From: CAYOMP01 sp964405075
GTDB taxonomy: Bacteria > Bacillota > Clostridia > Lachnospirales > Lachnospiraceae
Assembly: GCA_964405075.1 (NCBI GenBank)
Contig: CAYOMP010000001.1
Location: 1-64,000 of the forward strand
Length of the DNA: 64,000 bases
Direction: 5' to 3'
Below are positions 26,009-35,846 of the stretch, piece after piece (within the stretch, counting starts at the first letter, position 1; each line of letters opens with the position of its first letter). Position numbers and translations under genes: made by a program. A model generated the notes under the pieces. The model saw only the letters and a program-made list of their open reading frames with translations, had not been told where the DNA came from and ran no database searches.

Positions 26009-28999
26009 ATGGAAGAAAAGAAGAAAGAGTTTAAAGCTCAAAAGAAAGCTTTTAAAAAAGCGAGAAGAAAAGCTACAAGACCATGGAAGGGCTTAACAAT
26101 TTTAAGTGCAATTATTGCAGTTATTATGGTACCAGTTACAATTGTTGCATCAACATTTGACAACACGTTGGCAGCATTTGTGGGTGGAACATTTTGGAAA
26201 TTGGAAAATGAAGATGAACATGCAGCATACTATCAGTCAGATTTTGATTCTGTAGAAGAAATGACAGAGTATGGTTTAGAGCTTTGTCAGTTAGTAGAAG
26301 CAGAAGGTGCAGCACTTCTTATGAATGAGAATAATGCACTTCCTTTGGAAAAAGGTTCAAAAGTCAGCTGTTTCTCTAACTCATCTGTAAATTTAGTTTA
26401 TGGTGGAACAGGTTCAGGAAATATTGATGCTTCAACAGCAGATACACTAAAAATAGCTTTGGAAAAAACAGGTTTCGAAGTGAATGAAACATTGTGGAAT
26501 TTCTACTCAGTAGATGCAGCTGAATACTTACGTGTTGTAGGTGGTGTAGTAAGCCTTGATTCAGCAGTTGTTTCAGAATGTCCATGGAATGTATACACAG
26601 ATGAAGTGAAAAATTCTGTAGCATCTTATGGGGATGCAGCTATTGTTACATTTTCACGTGTAGGTGGAGAAGGTGCAGACCTTGAATATTCATCAACAAA
26701 TTATCTTGCATTAGATGAAAATGAAAAAGAAATGATGGAAAATGTGAAGGCGATGAAAGAAGCCGGAACAATTAAAAAAATCATTGTTTTAATTAACTCT
26801 GCAAATCCACTACAGGTTGATTTCTTGAAAAACAATGATTATGATGTGGATGCCTGTCTTTGGATTGGCGATGTTGGTATCTCAGGTATCAATGCAGTAG
26901 CAGATATTCTTAGTGGTGATGTTACACCGTCAGGTAGTTTAGTAGATACTTACTGCTACGATAATTATTCTTCGCCAGCAATGGCAAACTTCGTACCAAT
27001 TACATACGAAGGTTATGAAGAAGGAATTATTCCAGAAAATGCAAGTACGTACATGATTTACCAGGAAGGTATTTATGTAGGTTACAAATATTATGAAACA
27101 CGTTATGAAGATTATGTTATGGGAACAGGTAATACAGGTTCTTATGAATATAGTGAAGATGTAGCATTTCCATTTGGACATGGTTTAAGCTATACAGATT
27201 TCGAATATAGCGATATGTCAGTAAACTACAATTCTTCAACAGACCAGTTCGAAGTAACATTGACAGTAACAAATGTAGGAAATAAATATTCGGGAAAAGA
27301 AACTATTCAGGTATATTCACAGTCACCATACACAGCATATGATATTGAAAATGGTGTAGAAAAGGCTTCTGTAGCACTTTGTGGATTTACCAAAACAGGT
27401 ATTCTTGCTCCTGGTGCATCTGAAACAGTAACTGTATATGTAGATAAAGCAGATTTGGCTTCTTATGATGCTTATGGTGCTGGAACATATATTTTAGATG
27501 AAGGCGATTATTATTTAACAGTAGCAACAGATGCACATAATGCTGTAAACAATACATTAGCAGCAAAAGGCTATACAGTTGAAAATACAGCTGGACGTAT
27601 GGATGCTGATGGTAATGCAGAGTTAACATATATGTGGACTCAGGATACCTTCGACGCTACAACATATGCAACATCTGCAACAGGTGTAGAAATTACAAAT
27701 CAGCTTTCTGATTCAGATATTAACTTAAGTGAAGAATTAGGCGGACAGACAGTAACATATTTAACACGTAACAATTGGACAGAAACATTCCCTACAATAT
27801 CACTTCAGTTAGCACTAACAAATGACTTAGTGAAAAAATTACAGGATGTACAGTATGACCCAGCTGATTACAGTGCAGTAGAAATGCCTACTATGGGTGC
27901 AGAAAATGGATTGAAACTTATTGATATGAAGGGGCTTGATTATGATGATGAAAAGTGGGATGATTTATTAGACCAGATGACATTTGACGAAATGGTTAGT
28001 TTCATAGGTGATTCATTCCATTGGACAATGCCAATAAAATCTATTGAAGCACCTGGAACACGTGATGAAAACGGACCACAGGGACTTACAGCATCATTAT
28101 TCTCAGGTGGTGTTTCATTAAAAGCAACAGCCTTTACATCGGAAGATGTTATGGCAGCAACTTTTAATACTGATTTAATGTATGAAATTGGTAAGGTAAT
28201 GGGTAATAACTGTCTAGAAGCAGGTATTGCATGTCTCTACGGACCAGGTAATAATATCCACAGAACACCATATGGTGGACGTAACTTTGAATACTTCTCA
28301 GAAGATGGATTCCTTTCAGGGGAAATGTCAAAACATGAAGTAGCAGCTATGGCTGACAAAGGTGTATTCGTTGTAATGAAACATTTTGCATTAAACGATT
28401 GTGAACAGGATCGTATTGGTCTTGGTGTATGGTTAACAGAACAGGCTGCCCGCGAAGTTTATTTAAAAGCATTCCAGGCTCCAATTGAAGAAGCAGATGC
28501 AGGTGTAATGGTTGCTTACACACGTTGGGGAGCAATCTGGTCAGGTGGAAATAAAGGATTAATGTCAGGCATTCTCCGTGGTGAATGGGATTCAGAAGGT
28601 CTTAATATTACAGATAACGTATTAACAACTTACGTAAATGGTGTTGACGGACTTATGGCAGGTGGTGTATCAACATATGATGCAATGCTTCCATATGTAG
28701 TAAAACAGTTACCAAAATATAAGAAGGATCCAGTAGTTGTGTCAGCGATGCGTGAAGCTTGTCACCATAACTTATATTCTATCGTTAACTCATGTGGTAT
28801 GAATGGAATTGGTGCAGATACAAGGATTATAGACAAACCACTTACAGTATTTGTTATTTCACAGGTATTGGCATACGGATTTACAACATTATTCCTTGTA
28901 TCAGCTATTATATGGTTTATTAAAAAACGTAAATTTAAAAAGACTGAAATTTACACATCTTTTATGGAATTGAAACAGGAAATGAAAGCAAATAAATAA
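26009..28999 (+). CDS. Membrane-anchored GH3 beta-glycosidase with swapped domain order
   Basis: About 996 residues. A lysine-rich start is followed by a membrane segment (about 28-50), then the GH3 C-terminal domain (LCQLVEAEGAALLMNENNAL), a fibronectin-III domain (VTNVGNKYSGKETIQVYSQS) and only then the GH3 catalytic domain (MKHFALNDCEQDR, nucleophile Asp869 in NITDN). A second membrane segment and basic tail end the protein. The C-FnIII-N order is the inverted GH3 architecture known in some rumen and gut Clostridia. GGAG before the ATG at 26009 selects this start over the GTG at 25997. It follows GH2 in the same operon. Confidence 0.9.
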   Translation: MEEKKKEFKAQKKAFKKARRKATRPWKGLTILSAIIAVIMVPVTIVASTFDNTLAAFVGGTFWKLENEDEHAAYYQSDFDSVEEMTEYGLELCQLVEAEGAALLMNENNALPLEKGSKVSCFSNSSVNLVYGGTGSGNIDASTADTLKIALEKTGFEVNETLWNFYSVDAAEYLRVVGGVVSLDSAVVSECPWNVYTDEVKNSVASYGDAAIVTFSRVGGEGADLEYSSTNYLALDENEKEMMENVKAMKEAGTIKKIIVLINSANPLQVDFLKNNDYDVDACLWIGDVGISGINAVADILSGDVTPSGSLVDTYCYDNYSSPAMANFVPITYEGYEEGIIPENASTYMIYQEGIYVGYKYYETRYEDYVMGTGNTGSYEYSEDVAFPFGHGLSYTDFEYSDMSVNYNSSTDQFEVTLTVTNVGNKYSGKETIQVYSQSPYTAYDIENGVEKASVALCGFTKTGILAPGASETVTVYVDKADLASYDAYGAGTYILDEGDYYLTVATDAHNAVNNTLAAKGYTVENTAGRMDADGNAELTYMWTQDTFDATTYATSATGVEITNQLSDSDINLSEELGGQTVTYLTRNNWTETFPTISLQLALTNDLVKKLQDVQYDPADYSAVEMPTMGAENGLKLIDMKGLDYDDEKWDDLLDQMTFDEMVSFIGDSFHWTMPIKSIEAPGTRDENGPQGLTASLFSGGVSLKATAFTSEDVMAATFNTDLMYEIGKVMGNNCLEAGIACLYGPGNNIHRTPYGGRNFEYFSEDGFLSGEMSKHEVAAMADKGVFVVMKHFALNDCEQDRIGLGVWLTEQAAREVYLKAFQAPIEEADAGVMVAYTRWGAIWSGGNKGLMSGILRGEWDSEGLNITDNVLTTYVNGVDGLMAGGVSTYDAMLPYVVKQLPKYKKDPVVVSAMREACHHNLYSIVNSCGMNGIGADTRIIDKPLTVFVISQVLAYGFTTLFLVSAIIWFIKKRKFKKTEIYTSFMELKQEMKANK

Positions 29000-29006
29000 A
29001 AACAAT

Positions 29007-29039
29007 ATCCTCAGGCTTTTAGTAAAAAAGCCTGAGGAT
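29007..29039 (+). terminator. Intercistronic hairpin
   Basis: ATCCTCAGGCTTTT pairs with AAAAGCCTGAGGAT around a short loop. There is no strong U-tract, so it may only trim or attenuate transcription between GH3 and the symporter. Confidence 0.55.
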
Positions 29040-29070
29040 TTGAAAAGACTCTTGAATCGGGAGGAAGATT

Positions 29071-30624
29071 ATGAATCAGGAAAACAAATCGGTTCAATTA
29101 AATCGTGCAAAAACATATCAGCTTGTTCTTTTTCCGTTTAACAACGGAGCAACAAATGTGTATTATATTTTGACTATGAACTTTATTGCATATTATGCAA
29201 ATGGAGTTTTAGGTCTTGCATTAATGTTTGCCACTACGATGGTTACAGCAATGCGACTTTTTGATGCATTTACAGATCCAATTATTGGTATGCTTATCGA
29301 TAAAACAGAATCAAAATTTGGTAAATTTCGTCCGTATATGGTTTTAGGAAATGGACTTATGGCACTATCAGCCATTTTACTGTATTTTGGAACAAGAATT
29401 ATATCTGCAGACATGATGTGGTTAAGATATACGCTTTTTGTAGTATTCTATGCACTTTATGTTATTGGATACACATTCCAGACTGCATGTACACGTTCAG
29501 GGCAGACATGTTTAACCAATGATCCAAAACAAAGACCTTTATTTACCATTTTTAATACAATAGCTAGTTTACTTGGAATGGGATTGGTACAGTTTTTAGC
29601 ACCAATTTTGGAAGGTAGATTAGGTGGATACAATAGTGCAAGCTTTTTTGATTTTATGATTCCATTAGCAATTATCGTATCGGCAGTTTTAACTATACTT
29701 GCGGTTATCGGTATTTGGGAAAAAGACAGACCGGAATTCTACGGAGTTGGTGGTAAACAGGAAAAAGTAAAAATTAAAGAATATATTGCAATTTTAAAAG
29801 CAAATAAAGAGTTACAACGCTTAATGATAGCAGGTGCCGGTACAAAACTAGCATTTTCTATTGCAACAAATATGACGGTATTATGTATGCTATATGGAGC
29901 AATGATGGGAAATTATAGTGGATTATATCTTCCAATGATGATTGTGGGATATGCATTTTCCGTTCCGTTTTTCTTATTAACAGTTCGTACTTCGCAAAAA
30001 CACGGACAGAAAGCTTCGTTAGTAAGATATACAACATTAGCATTAATCATGTATGTTGGAGTTCTTGTTCTCCTTCTTTTATGGAAACAGGGAAATCCGG
30101 CAACATTATTATCACTCTCAAATATCAATATATATACAATTCTTTTTGTTATATTTTTTGGTATTGGATATGGTGCATATTATGCAACGGCAGATATGCC
30201 AATTCCGATGGTAGCAGACTGTTCAGACTACGAAACATACCGCTCGGGAAAATATATTCCAGGTATTATGGGAACTTTATTTAGCTTAGTGGATAAATTA
30301 GTAAGTTCACTTGGTTCTACAATTGTAGGGGTGGCAGTAGCATGTATTGGAATTAAAACCTTGCCAGATTCTTCAACTCCATACGCACCAGGAATGAATT
30401 GGGTTGTTGTTGTACTGTTTTGTGTAGTACCAATGCTCGCATGGATTGCAACATTAGTTGCAATGAAAGGCTATAAGCTTACAGGTGCAAAAATGAAAGA
30501 AATACAGGCAGTTAACTTAGTTCGTAAGCAGGCTATTGCTGATGGAATGAGTATGGAAGAAGCTATGGAGAAATGGCAGAAACTTCAAGATGTTCCGGCA
30601 GAGTATTGCATGAATGATAAATAA
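29071..30624 (+). CDS. GPH-family glycoside-cation symporter
   Basis: A 517-residue transporter with about 12 membrane helices. The cation-binding loop RLFDAFTDPIIGMLIDK and KFGKFRPYMV are typical of the MelB/XynB-like GPH family. A hydrophilic C-terminal extension of about 40 residues ends the protein. GGGAGGAAG precedes the ATG. It follows the GH3 and GH2 genes and presumably imports the disaccharide or oligosaccharide that the cytoplasmic GH2 cleaves. A terminator follows. Confidence 0.9.
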   Translation: MNQENKSVQLNRAKTYQLVLFPFNNGATNVYYILTMNFIAYYANGVLGLALMFATTMVTAMRLFDAFTDPIIGMLIDKTESKFGKFRPYMVLGNGLMALSAILLYFGTRIISADMMWLRYTLFVVFYALYVIGYTFQTACTRSGQTCLTNDPKQRPLFTIFNTIASLLGMGLVQFLAPILEGRLGGYNSASFFDFMIPLAIIVSAVLTILAVIGIWEKDRPEFYGVGGKQEKVKIKEYIAILKANKELQRLMIAGAGTKLAFSIATNMTVLCMLYGAMMGNYSGLYLPMMIVGYAFSVPFFLLTVRTSQKHGQKASLVRYTTLALIMYVGVLVLLLLWKQGNPATLLSLSNINIYTILFVIFFGIGYGAYYATADMPIPMVADCSDYETYRSGKYIPGIMGTLFSLVDKLVSSLGSTIVGVAVACIGIKTLPDSSTPYAPGMNWVVVVLFCVVPMLAWIATLVAMKGYKLTGAKMKEIQAVNLVRKQAIADGMSMEEAMEKWQKLQDVPAEYCMNDK

Positions 30625-30715
30625 AAACTTGAAAATAATGTATTTGTAGCAGATAGTATTGAAACAAGTTTAATTCGATAGTAAATGTGGTATACATGAT
30701 TTTTGTTATATGAAA

Positions 30716-30748
30716 GACTTCATCACAGAAATGTGGTGGAGTTTTTTA
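30716..30748 (+). terminator. Intrinsic terminator of the GH2-GH3-symporter operon
   Basis: ACTTCATCAC pairs with GTGGTGGAGT (with G-U pairs) around AGAAAT and is followed by TTTTTT. Confidence 0.65.
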
Positions 30749-30868
30749 GATTGAATTTACGTTTTTTAAATCTTAATGCGGGATAATTAATGTTATGATA
30801 TAATTTGGTTCATACATAAGTAATTATAATTTAAATGTTGACATATAAAGAAAAGGATGCTGTGACTG

Positions 30869-31540
30869 TTGAAAAATATATTGTTAATAGAAGATGATTT
30901 GTCATTATCAAATGGGATAAAGTTGGCTTTGGATAATTCAGAGTATAATGTTATGCAATGTTTTAGCATAAGCGAAGCAAGGCAAATAGATGTATTTAGC
31001 GTTACACTTATTATTTTGGATATAAATCTGCCAGATGGAAACGGATTAGAGTATTTAAAAGAACTTAGAAAAGAGCAGAATACACCGGTAATCATTTTGA
31101 CTGCCAATGATTTAGAAACAGATATTGTGACTGGATTAGAGCTTGGTGCAGATGATTATATTACAAAGCCTTTTAGCCTTGCTGTATTGAGAGCCAGAGT
31201 AAATGCAAGAATAAGAAATCTTGAAAATAAGTTAACTCCAGATTATAAGTCTGAAAGATTTGTGTTTGATTTTAAGGAAATGACATATTTGGTGTTAGAA
31301 AATCCAATTGAATTAAGTAAAACTGAGCAAAAGCTATTGCGCCTTTTGATTGAAAATAAAGGGATAACTTTAGAACGTAATTTGTTAATTGACCGCATAT
31401 GGACCAATGGTGCGGAGTATGTGGATGAAAATGCACTATCTGTTGTAATAAAACGTCTGAGAGATAAGTTAGAGGAAGTACCTACAAAGCCTCAATATAT
31501 AAAAACGGTATATGGTATTGGATATAGGTGGGAGGAGTAG
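30869..31540 (+). CDS. OmpR-family response regulator
   Basis: A 223-residue regulator: receiver with Asp in LIILDINLPDGNG (about residue 51), T in ILTAND and K in ITKPF; winged helix from about 135 (PIELSKTEQKLLRLLIENKG, SVVIKRLRDKLEE, IKTVYGIGYRWEE). It starts at TTG with AAGGA 11 bases upstream. A soluble kinase follows 3 bases later, then an FtsX-type ABC transporter: the common arrangement of peptide- or envelope-stress detoxification modules in Firmicutes. Confidence 0.92.
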   Translation: MKNILLIEDDLSLSNGIKLALDNSEYNVMQCFSISEARQIDVFSVTLIILDINLPDGNGLEYLKELRKEQNTPVIILTANDLETDIVTGLELGADDYITKPFSLAVLRARVNARIRNLENKLTPDYKSERFVFDFKEMTYLVLENPIELSKTEQKLLRLLIENKGITLERNLLIDRIWTNGAEYVDENALSVVIKRLRDKLEEVPTKPQYIKTVYGIGYRWEE

Positions 31541-31543
31541 TAT

Positions 31544-32389
31544 ATGAATTTGTGGAGTGCTGACCGCATTATGAATCGTTTGAATGAAATGCTGGACCAC
31601 GCAATTGCGGGAGAACCAATAGAAGCGTCTTTTGACGAAACAAAAATGTCAGCCTTAGAGACAAAACTGGCAAAATATCTGATGATGAATCAACAGGGAA
31701 AGGCTCAGTTGCAAAAAGAGAAATCACGAATAGATGAACTTATATCAGATATATCCCACCAGACCAAAACACCCATTGCAAATCTTTTGCTGTATTCTGA
31801 ATTGCTGGAAGAGGAAATACATGATGAGAAAAGTAAGGAAATGATAAATGCAATTCATTTGCAGGCAGAGAAATTATCTTTTTTGACTCAGTCACTTGTT
31901 AAGGTTTCAAGACTTGAAAATGGAGTTATACAGACCGTTCCCAAGGAAGAAAGTATTAAAGAGTTAATAGAAAATGTTGTTTCTCAAGCTGAAGGAAAGG
32001 CTATGATAAAGGGGATTAATGTTGAACTTAAAGAAATAGAAGCAACGGCACTCTTTGATATGAAATGGACAAGCGAGGCACTATATAATATTTTGGATAA
32101 TGCCATTAAGTATACGAAAAAAGGTGGAAAAGTGGAAATAAATGTTAGTGAATATTCACTTTTTACTAGAATTGATGTAAAAGACAATGGCATTGGAATA
32201 TCAGGAGAGGATTTGCCTAAAATTTTTGGAAGATTTTATAAATGTAGTACTACTCAACAAGAGGAAGGAGTAGGTTTAGGCTTATATTTGGCAAGAGAAA
32301 TCATATCAGGTCAGGGCGGATACATAAAAGTTGATTCTAAGGTGGGTCAGGGAACAGTATTTTCAATCTTTTTAAGAAATGTTATGTAA
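31544..32389 (+). CDS. Sensor histidine kinase without membrane segments
   Basis: A 281-residue kinase: phospho-acceptor region ELISDISHQTKTPIANLLLY (His about residue 70), N-box ALYNILDNAIKYTKKGG, G-boxes VKDNGIGISGEDL and EGVGLGLYLA. It has no hydrophobic N-terminus, so it cannot sense outside signals alone; in Bce-like modules the transporter supplies the signal, and the same may hold here with the ABC pair downstream (inference). It is translationally coupled to the regulator. Confidence 0.9.
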   Translation: MNLWSADRIMNRLNEMLDHAIAGEPIEASFDETKMSALETKLAKYLMMNQQGKAQLQKEKSRIDELISDISHQTKTPIANLLLYSELLEEEIHDEKSKEMINAIHLQAEKLSFLTQSLVKVSRLENGVIQTVPKEESIKELIENVVSQAEGKAMIKGINVELKEIEATALFDMKWTSEALYNILDNAIKYTKKGGKVEINVSEYSLFTRIDVKDNGIGISGEDLPKIFGRFYKCSTTQQEEGVGLGLYLAREIISGQGGYIKVDSKVGQGTVFSIFLRNVM

Positions 32390-32558
32390 ATCTTTCAAAA
32401 CTGTAAGAATTTCTATTTGTTCAGAAAGATTCTGGAAAGAATGATGGTTTATAGTCTGTATTGTAGAAATACGATGCAGACTGTTTTATTTACACGAGCA
32501 AAGCGAAACTCGCAGAACGTGTTTCTTATAGTATGACGTGAATATTGGAGGAAATATT

Positions 32559-33236
32559 ATGGTTATTCTTGAAACAAAAAATCTTCATAAGAATTATGGG
32601 AGTGGAGATACGCTGGTAAAAGCGTTAGATAATGTTAATTTACAGATTAAAAATGGTGAATTTGTAGCAATTGTAGGGACATCTGGTAGTGGAAAGTCCA
32701 CGTTACTACATATGCTTGGTGGCTTAGACAGACCAACGGCGGGAGAGGTTTATGTGGATGGAAAGAATATTTTTTCGTTAAAAGATGAGGAACTGACCAT
32801 ATTTAGGAGGAGAAAAATTGGATTTATTTTTCAACAGTACAATTTGATTCCAACAATGAATGTATATGAAAACATAGTACTTCCTATTGGGTTAGATGGA
32901 AATCAACCTGATGAACCATATGTCAGAAGGATTATTGAAACATTGGGGCTGGAAAATAAATTATCTAATCTTTCCACTAATTTATCAGGTGGTCAGCAGC
33001 AGAGGGTGGCGATAGCCAGAGCTTTAGCTAGTAAACCGGCTATTATTCTGGCAGATGAGCCTACTGGAAATCTGGACAGTAGAACAAGTCAAGACGTATT
33101 GGGACTATTAAAGGTTACCGGAGAGCAATTTAAGCAGACAATGGTTATGATTACTCATAATGAAGAAATAGCACAGATGGCAGATAGAATTGTTCGAATT
33201 GAGGACGGAAAGATTGTAGGTGCTGCTAATGATTAA
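32559..33236 (+). CDS. ABC transporter ATPase, LolD/MacB type
   Basis: A 225-residue ATPase with Walker A GTSGSGKST, Q-loop FIFQQYNLIP, signature LSGGQQQR and Walker B IILADEPTGNLDS. The LDRPTAGEVYVDG and NLDSRTSQ segments are typical of the FtsX-partner (type VII) class, which drives mechanotransmission rather than classical transport. GGAGGA at 32547-32552 selects the ATG at 32559. Its end overlaps the permease start by 8 bases. The 169-base leader holds a hairpin at 32453-32482 (AGTCTGTAT and CAGACT). Confidence 0.93.
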   Translation: MVILETKNLHKNYGSGDTLVKALDNVNLQIKNGEFVAIVGTSGSGKSTLLHMLGGLDRPTAGEVYVDGKNIFSLKDEELTIFRRRKIGFIFQQYNLIPTMNVYENIVLPIGLDGNQPDEPYVRRIIETLGLENKLSNLSTNLSGGQQQRVAIARALASKPAIILADEPTGNLDSRTSQDVLGLLKVTGEQFKQTMVMITHNEEIAQMADRIVRIEDGKIVGAAND

Positions 33237-35745
33237 AGTAGATAATAAAAAGACCATTAAACATGTGGCAGACACTTCGTTTAAAGCAGAGAAAATGAGA
33301 AATTTATTTGCTATAATAGCGATTATTCTTACTACAGTACTGTTTTGTGGCTTGTTTACTATTGCAAGCAGTCTGCTGACATCTATAGAAGAAAGCACTA
33401 TGCGTCAAGTCGGTGGAAATTCTCATGGGGGATTCAAATATCTTACCAAAGAGCAATATGAAAAATTGAGAAACCATCCGGATATTAAGGAAATATCATA
33501 TTCTGTAGTGTTAGCATTAGCAGAAAATCCAGAACTTAGTAAAAGACAAACAGAAATTAGGTATGCAAATGATGAATTAGAGGCCAAGATGATGTTTTCT
33601 ATGCCAACAACAGGAGGATTACCAGAAGCAAAGGATGAAATTGCAACAGATACGTTGGTTTTGGAAAAACTGGGTGTCCCTGCGAGACTGGGTGAAACGG
33701 TGACGCTAAAATACTCTGTATGCGGTGAGGAATATACGGAGAGTTTTACTTTGGTAGGATTTTGGGAAGGCGACATCATTATGAATGCAAGCCAGATATG
33801 GCTAAGTAAGGAATATGTGGAAGGAATATTAAGCAGTAATGATTTAAGTAAGACAGAAGAGATGATAGGTTCTATCAATGCGGATGTTAATTTTGGTAAT
33901 TCATGGAACATTGAGTCTAAACTGATAAAGGTAATTACAGAGAGTGGATATGATGTTGAGGATGTTAGTTATGGGGTAAATTGGGCATATACCGGAGGAA
34001 AATCTTCGTTAGATATGGGGACTATTCTGGGTGTTTCGATGGTAGTGCTGATAATCATTTTCTGTGGGTATCTAATGATTTCAAATGTATTTCTAATCAG
34101 TGTAACAAAGGATGTACATTTTTATGGATTATTAAAAACGGTCGGTACTACAGGAAAGCAGATTAAAGTATTGATTAGAAGGCAAGCAATGAGAATCTGT
34201 CTGATTGGTATTCCAATAGGATTGATATTGGGAAGCATTGTAGGAGGTATACTTACTCCTTTTGTGTTGGGAATTTTGAATACGAATGTTGTCAAAGTAT
34301 CAATTCATTTGTGGGTATTTATATTTGCAGCAGTATTTGCATTGGCTACTGTGTTTATCAGTATACAAAAAGCAGTAAAATTGGCAGCGAAAGTAAGTCC
34401 TGTCGAGGCACTACGAATAACGGACGTTACTGGTGCCCCAAAAAAGAAAAATAAACTTGGCACAAAGATTAGCATATGGAAAATGGCAGGAGAAAACGTT
34501 GGAAGAAATCGCAAAAAAGCCATTCTGGTGACTATTTCATTATCCCTTAGTTTAATTATATTAAATGGTGCATATACTATGGCAGGCAGCTTTGATATGG
34601 ATAAATACTTAAGCAGAATGATTAGCCACGATTTTGTGCTAGGAGATGTTTCATGGTTTAACACATATTCGGAATATAAGAATCAGAATACCCTAAGTAA
34701 TAGTTTATTAGAAGAACTTTCTAATCATAGAGGGATAGAGTCATTGGAAAAGGTGTATTTTTCTGAAAGAAACTGTAAATTAGACGAACATTGGGATAAT
34801 ATGGCGGAACGTGCAAATACAGAACTTGGTGTAAGTGGTTCATGGTTGGAACATATGAAAGAGGAGATAGAGCAGGGTGAAGCTGTATATCATGTTTATG
34901 GGATAGATGATGAAACATGGGCTGACTTTCAAGTATGGAAGGGAGAAATTAATCTGGAAAAACTCCATAGTGGAGATTATGTAGTGGTAAGCCCTTATGA
35001 TAACGAGGGGAGATTAAGTGCATATGAAGTAGGAGATATGATTGATGTATTCAGTATAGAGGGAGAGAGTAGAAAATGTGAGATAATTGCAATTGCAAGT
35101 ATTCCTTACAATATTAGCATTCAGCATTCACATCCTGTTGATATTAATATTTTTATACCTTCGGATGTTTTTTTAGAAAAAGTAGAGCTAAAATGTCCTA
35201 TGTTGGTTACATTAGATGTTGAAGAATCTGAGATTGAGGGAATTGAGCATTTCCTTGCAGAATATTGTGAGACGCAGGATGCTAATATGCAATATTCTTC
35301 CAGAGCCATTTATGCGGCTGAGTATGAAGCTATCCAAAGGACATATAAGCTTATAGGAACAGTTGTAAGTGTTCTATTAGCTTTGATTGGTATTGCAAAT
35401 CTTGCCAATACAAGTATTACATCTATTATGGCCAGAAAGAGAGAACTTGCTGTGCTTGAAAGTATTGGAATGACTGTAAAACAGCAAAGAATTATGCTTG
35501 TTTTGGAAGGGGTTATTTATATGATACTGACCTTTGGATTTACATGGACAGTAGGTGTATTACTTGGAAAATATGGGTTATTGTTTATGCTTGGAGGAAG
35601 TGAGTACTATACAATAAACTTTACAATTATTCCATCTATAATATGTATGCCGATTTTTGTGTTTATCGCTATTATGATACCTGTATTAAGTCAAAAGTAT
35701 GTGAACAGTGAAAGTGTAGTAGAGCGGTTAAGAATGGCAGAATGA
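33229..35745 (+). CDS. FtsX-type ABC transporter permease
   Basis: An 838-residue permease with two FtsX domains. A membrane segment near residues 25-47 is followed by an extracytoplasmic domain of about 220 residues, three helices (about 270-390), another helix (about 425-445), a second large extracytoplasmic domain and three C-terminal helices (about 715-830, with ANTSITSIMARKRELAVLES). This duplicated layout differs from BceB. Together with the upstream kinase and ATPase it probably handles antimicrobial peptides or lipoproteins. It starts within the ATPase stop region (ATGATTAA). Confidence 0.9.
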   Translation: MIKVDNKKTIKHVADTSFKAEKMRNLFAIIAIILTTVLFCGLFTIASSLLTSIEESTMRQVGGNSHGGFKYLTKEQYEKLRNHPDIKEISYSVVLALAENPELSKRQTEIRYANDELEAKMMFSMPTTGGLPEAKDEIATDTLVLEKLGVPARLGETVTLKYSVCGEEYTESFTLVGFWEGDIIMNASQIWLSKEYVEGILSSNDLSKTEEMIGSINADVNFGNSWNIESKLIKVITESGYDVEDVSYGVNWAYTGGKSSLDMGTILGVSMVVLIIIFCGYLMISNVFLISVTKDVHFYGLLKTVGTTGKQIKVLIRRQAMRICLIGIPIGLILGSIVGGILTPFVLGILNTNVVKVSIHLWVFIFAAVFALATVFISIQKAVKLAAKVSPVEALRITDVTGAPKKKNKLGTKISIWKMAGENVGRNRKKAILVTISLSLSLIILNGAYTMAGSFDMDKYLSRMISHDFVLGDVSWFNTYSEYKNQNTLSNSLLEELSNHRGIESLEKVYFSERNCKLDEHWDNMAERANTELGVSGSWLEHMKEEIEQGEAVYHVYGIDDETWADFQVWKGEINLEKLHSGDYVVVSPYDNEGRLSAYEVGDMIDVFSIEGESRKCEIIAIASIPYNISIQHSHPVDINIFIPSDVFLEKVELKCPMLVTLDVEESEIEGIEHFLAEYCETQDANMQYSSRAIYAAEYEAIQRTYKLIGTVVSVLLALIGIANLANTSITSIMARKRELAVLESIGMTVKQQRIMLVLEGVIYMILTFGFTWTVGVLLGKYGLLFMLGGSEYYTINFTIIPSIICMPIFVFIAIMIPVLSQKYVNSESVVERLRMAE

Positions 35746-35781
35746 TGTTTTGGGGACTAGAATGGTAAAGGGAGATTAAAG

Positions 35782-35834
35782 CAATAATAAACCTCCAAAG
35801 CCAAAAGACTTGGAGGCTCATTATTGTATATTTT
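35782..35834. terminator. Bidirectional terminator
   Basis: CAATAATAAACCTCCAA pairs with TTGGAGGCTCATTATTG, flanked by a T-run on the plus side (TATATTTTT). It separates the FtsX gene from the convergent arabinan operon. Confidence 0.8.
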
Positions 35835-35846
35835 TAAAATTTATGA

